NCBI GenBank assembly: GCA_907165065.1
Contig: OU015539.1
Coordinates: 18,010,816 to 18,074,815 of the forward strand
DNA from: Caprimulgus europaeus
Taxonomy: Eukaryota > Chordata > Aves > Caprimulgiformes > Caprimulgidae
Length of the DNA stretch: 64,000 nucleotides
Reading direction: 5' to 3'
Within the stretch, counting starts at the first letter, position 1. Each line of letters starts with the position of its first letter. The position numbers and the translations under genes were made by a program. Below are positions 59,940-64,000 of the stretch, one piece after another. The notes under the pieces were generated by a model. It was given only the letters and a program-made list of their open reading frames with translations. It ran no database searches and was not told where the DNA came from.

Positions 59940-62800
59940 ATATTATTTCTCAATTACAAAAAGTGAGTTATCAAATTATGTGTACTAAAATAAGGACCCA
60001 TAGGAAAAGGGTCAATGCTTTCATAGCTTTTATTTTTTAACAGGAAACAAGGCCAATCACTTCATTAACAAGTATGTTGCAATATTATAACACAAAAAGC
60101 TTCACAAGTAGGTATTTCAGACATAAAGTACATTCACAGTAATGCAAAAAGGAGCTACAGAATGATACTTACATCATATAACTTCCAAAAATATGCTTAT
60201 GTTAACTTAATTTAAGTATAAGAAAATTAGTCAGAATGTTAAAAGATAGATATTCAGTTACAAAATACAATTTTGTATCTTTGTTGTTACCGGTTTTTAT
60301 TTTGTTAAAGTACAAAATGGAATTAACAGGATGATATTACACAGCCCTCATTATCCTACTATAAATGCACCCTATGATTAGTCTTTTTCTGCTTTGATAA
60401 GAAATAACCCATTCCCTCTTACAGGTCCACTTTGTAATTTGAAAACAGCTCAGGGAAAATTTGGTGTTTGACATTGTATTCCAGAAGTGCCAAGGCTTGA
60501 GCACATTTGATCTCTTGCAAGGAAGGCTGAAGGTGATAGCTGGACAGACTGTTCTCCCATATCTTCACAACAGAAAAATAAATAGGGAAAAAACTTTCTT
60601 CTTTTCTCCTCTGGAAGTCTTTTCACCTGATGCCCTGATAAGAAAACATTAGAAGTAACTATGAGGCAGAAGTTGTTCTCCCCAACAAAAAACCTTCCAA
60701 AAAACAAAACAAGCAAAAAAATCTCCAAACCCAAAATAATTTGATCTCAGGCTAGAAACAGTTCGCAGTGGTCCAGCTTTCAAATGTGGAATTTCGGCTC
60801 TGATAGAGAACAAGAATTTTATGACATATTGAGACATAGGGTTCAAAAGAGATTGTGCAAAGCTAAAAATTACTTTAAGCTTATCTTTGCTCACACCCGT
60901 GATTCACATAGAGGTAAAACTCCTGTTATATCTGGTCGGATATGTACTGAGATCCTGGTGCGTGCTGAACACTCACAACATTTTTAATTCTCAGTGGGAA
61001 CAGAAGTACTTAGTACCTTTCAAGATCCTACCTTCCATCAATATTTTTTGACATGTCAAGGTGAGTGTATTGGATTTTTTTCATATTTGAAAATCTTTTA
61101 TTACATTTTAGTATTTTCAATGGAATAAGGTGGAGAAAGGTCAGTATGTCCATGCTGCATGTGACCTTTCCCATGGATTTGCAGAATAAAAATGCCAATG
61201 CTGCCATGCACAAGATAGGTTCAGTAAGACGACCATGCAGTGTTGTTGTATTGTTGAGAAATTAATGTTTATGAATTCAATATAAAAAATACAGTTTACA
61301 TGCTCTTTGCATCTGGATTTTTGCCTCATAAAGTGCCTAATACCTCCACGGGTTACAGAGGGAACTCGTGCTCTTAATTTAGACCAGGATTTAGTCCATG
61401 GGAGTTGCCAGTTTATTTGCGTTTTGTGGCAATAAGAGAAAGCTGAAGATTTCTTGCCAAGCCAAACCCACAAATAAAAGGCTCTTAAGGTGTGGAGAGG
61501 GCTCATGATGTCTGCTGAAATGCTACCTTTAAAAACAAGGAAATGAAAAAATTCCCCAACAGTCACTAAACAGTCCCAGCAAAACAGAAGTAAATCAGGG
61601 CAGGCAGAGAACAAAATTTTCTGTGGCTGGTGTGCAATGTCTGTGTAGGGGGCTTACTTCTCACCAAACTCACTTCAGTTCCTTAACCCTTTCCCCTCCA
61701 CCCACAAGTTTCCTTATTACAGAAAATAAATGAAGGGTTGAGGTAATCACTCCCCCCCCCCCCCGAAAAAACTTGAGAATGAAGGAGTAAGAGGGACACC
61801 TAGGATGGGGTTGAGCTGCTTAGCCCTAGGAACACATCAAGCCTCCATGGCAGTCACTGGAAAGGGAATCACTATGGCTAAGAGTGACTCCATTTAAGCT
61901 AATTTAAATACCTACATATCATTATCTGCCTAGCACTCTAGATTCTAGTGACTCTTGGCTACTGTCCATTGACTGTTATGGAAGCTCACCTGTACAGATC
62001 TAAATTAATGGCAAATAATTCCAGTCATGATGACAATTTTTCAAACAATAAAAATGTTAGAAAATAGTGATCAGTTGTTATCCATGTGTAATGGGGGGTA
62101 GAAGAAGGTAGAGCTGGACTAATCTGCAAGAAAAAATGTTGAGGTTAGTTATGATGAAAAATTTTCTAACTCTATGGTTCGAAAAAGAATGTCATAAGAC
62201 ATATAATGGTAGAGGATTTATGTGGAGGCTTCTCTAGAGAACAGGTTCAGTGAATGTGTCAGGAATAATGCAGGTACACTTAATACTCCAGAAGAGTAGC
62301 ACTTCAGCTACATGATCTCTCCATTCTACATGTACGTGTCAACAAAACTCAGGGACAGTGCATTTCTTAGAATCATTTCAGATATACTTATGTTGTGACA
62401 GAATCTGGATTTTTACTGTTGTGCATTTTAACTTCATGAACTCTCCAAGCACATTCATCATCTTTATCACCTATCATCTCTCACTTGTTGTCATCTTACA
62501 TTTTATCTCCCTTATTATTTCCTCTGTCATTCTTCTGCCTTGCTGTAGGATCATCACTCCTTTTCATATTCTTTCTATCCCTGTCTCATTTTATTTCCAC
62601 TCTTTTCAATCTGCTTTCCTAAAGAAATAGAGCTTATAGTATTACTCTGCTGTCTTCTCATTTGTCCTTTTCCCACATATGATTTAGGAAAAAAAAAAAA
62701 AAAAGCTTAAAATGAAGCGTGCCACCAATCATAAGGCACAACCTATAGCAAAGCTGGTTTCATTAACTTCAATGATGGCTGAATTACTGGTTTTCTTTTT
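59940..62800. other. Unique AT-rich sequence
   Basis: A 157-codon minus frame (61141-61614) has no motif or splice context. Contains a poly-C run and an A-run at 62690-62704. Confidence 0.45.
61752..61764. repeat. Poly-C run
   Basis: Thirteen consecutive C directly followed by GAAAAAA; a G-quadruplex-prone run on the opposite strand. Confidence 0.9.
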
Positions 62801-62807
62801 ATTTTTA

Positions 62808-63075
62808 TAGACTCATAGAGTGATCAAATTGGAAAAATCCTCTAGAGGTCACCCAGTTCAACCTCATGCTGTTAGCATGTCCATCTAGTTTTGGTTCCTC
62901 GGGGCCTTAACCAGTTGAAGTCTGAATATCTCCAAAGGTGGAGATATTCCCCCACTTCTGTGAGCCTCTGCTCCAGTGTCTGACTATCTTCAAGGTACTT
63001 TTTTTTTTTTCTTCCCTTTTTCTAGTTGGAATCTCCTGTGTTGCAGCTTGTGTCTGTTGCCTTTTATGCCACCAT
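62808..63075 (-). mobile_element. Old CR1 LINE 3' fragment
   Basis: Diverged 3' end (gactcatagagtgatcaaattgg, tctagaggtcacccagttc), followed by degenerate CR1 sequence with a T-run inside. Confidence 0.8.
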
Positions 63076-63079
63076 TGTG

Positions 63080-64000
63080 CAGATCCTTAACTGTGTGCAG
63101 CTGTAGCACAAAGTGTAACAGCTGCTGGTACTTTGTGTGACCCAGAGTTTGTATAAAGAAGAACACATAGCCTCCATTCAACTCCTCTTTTCCTCATATA
63201 AATATATATAAATAAATAAAAATCACAATTTTAATATAATCAAGATATTGCAGAAACAATAACCAGCGGGGATATTTTTGTCTTAACTAGAACTTGAATT
63301 TGGGTGATGAGAAGTCCTTTTATTTAACTCTTGAGCGCTTTGGCTTATGTCATTTGAATGTTAGCAATTACTGTTAACCCTTGCCTTTATAACAACCATG
63401 ACTATCCTATGTATGACTGTAAATTAGGAGCCCTTGAGTGAAAATAGCAACTTTCATTTTGGGGTAAGGCCATTTGACTCAAAATTTATTCCGAACTATT
63501 TTTCAGGATTTCACAGAATTGTTTGTCATCACATCCATCATTTTGCCTTATACCTTATCATCATAAATTCAAAATAGACCCTGTTAGCTGCAGATTAAGA
63601 TCTACATATTTAGTTGAAAATATTTTTGAGGAGCTTTTTCCTAGTGTAATACAAGGTAAAAGTTAAAATTATCACCAAAAGCAAGGCACTATTGAGAGCT
63701 ATCTGATTATGGAAGCTGGTCATGGTTTACTGGAAGTCTCACTGCTTAATGTGCAGCTCAGTTCTCTCATTAGCACCTTCGATTCTATATTTTTTAAATT
63801 TGCTTATAATTACTAATAAAATTTCAGGAGGTATAGTTTAAAACTCTGCTAATGATATATTTAATGGGAAGAAATTATGTTCTAGCTCTTCCCTTTTCTA
63901 AACTATTCCTCACTGGAGTTCCTATCTTTCCTTCTCTTTAACACAGAATATTTACAATTTATTGTACTTTCTTCTGAATAATATTGTTTGCTTATCAATC
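63080..64000. other. Unique AT-rich sequence, nothing seen
   Basis: No feature recognised to the end of the window. Confidence 0.5.

Noticed and set aside
61141-61614. 157-codon minus-strand frame
   Set aside because: No motif, no splice sites and AT-rich composition; probably chance.
1-64000. Exons of genes flanking GAL in other vertebrates (TESMIN, PPP6R3)
   Set aside because: Looked for cysteine-rich CXC-type and acidic segments on both strands; none could be recognised, so no call is made.
1-64000. tRNA, rRNA, CRISPR arrays, bacterial operons
   Set aside because: No cloverleaf with matching A/B boxes, rRNA-like stretch or spaced direct-repeat array was seen; the content is vertebrate.

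Overview
This window looks like bird nuclear DNA. It carries about twenty CR1 LINE fragments on both strands, several avian-type endogenous retrovirus LTRs, and one recognisable gene, the neuropeptide precursor galanin (GAL). The encoded mature peptide ends ...KHGFT followed by Gly-Lys-Arg, the form I know from birds. The remainder is AT-rich single-copy or decayed sequence.

GAL lies on the minus strand, with coding exons between 47309 and 38326. Five coding exons can be placed to the base from splice sites and reading phase: signal peptide (47229-47309), first half of galanin (45721-45775), second half of galanin plus the amidation and cleavage site (44151-44237), GMAP core (40866-40943), and a more tentative last exon (38326-38402). 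A short GC-rich intron separates the first coding exon from a non-coding exon (47463 to about 47705) that starts below a TATA-like box in a CpG island. The island carries a 20-bp minisatellite across the predicted transcription start, and a pyrimidine array of about 330 bp (TTTTC repeats) lies roughly 160-490 bp upstream of the TATA-like box. Introns contain two CR1 insertions and some unexplained exon-like segments.

From 1 to 9.9 kb there are CR1 fragments, a probable old LTR (about 2440-3180) and the 5' end of an ERV (LTR, Lys-type primer binding site, leader; 7210-8190, minus). A solo LTR with a target-site duplication sits at 9954-10938. A nearly complete-length but defective betaretrovirus-like provirus occupies 11519-17423 (minus): two LTRs, primer binding site, gag, dUTPase-protease, part of RT, env and polypurine tract. 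It is rearranged: the middle of gag sits between pol and env.

From 18 to 38 kb there are further solo LTRs (18998-19616, 24713-26518, 31891-32519, 34194-35202), CR1 fragments and little else. The 24713-26518 LTR contains two tandem-repeat arrays and a nested 255-bp solo LTR, both insertions flanked by exact 5-bp duplications. From 48 to 64 kb the main content is CR1, including a long old copy (about 55.4-59.9 kb) that holds two younger CR1 insertions in the opposite orientation.

No tRNA, rRNA, CRISPR or prokaryotic features were seen. No second functional protein-coding gene could be confirmed.
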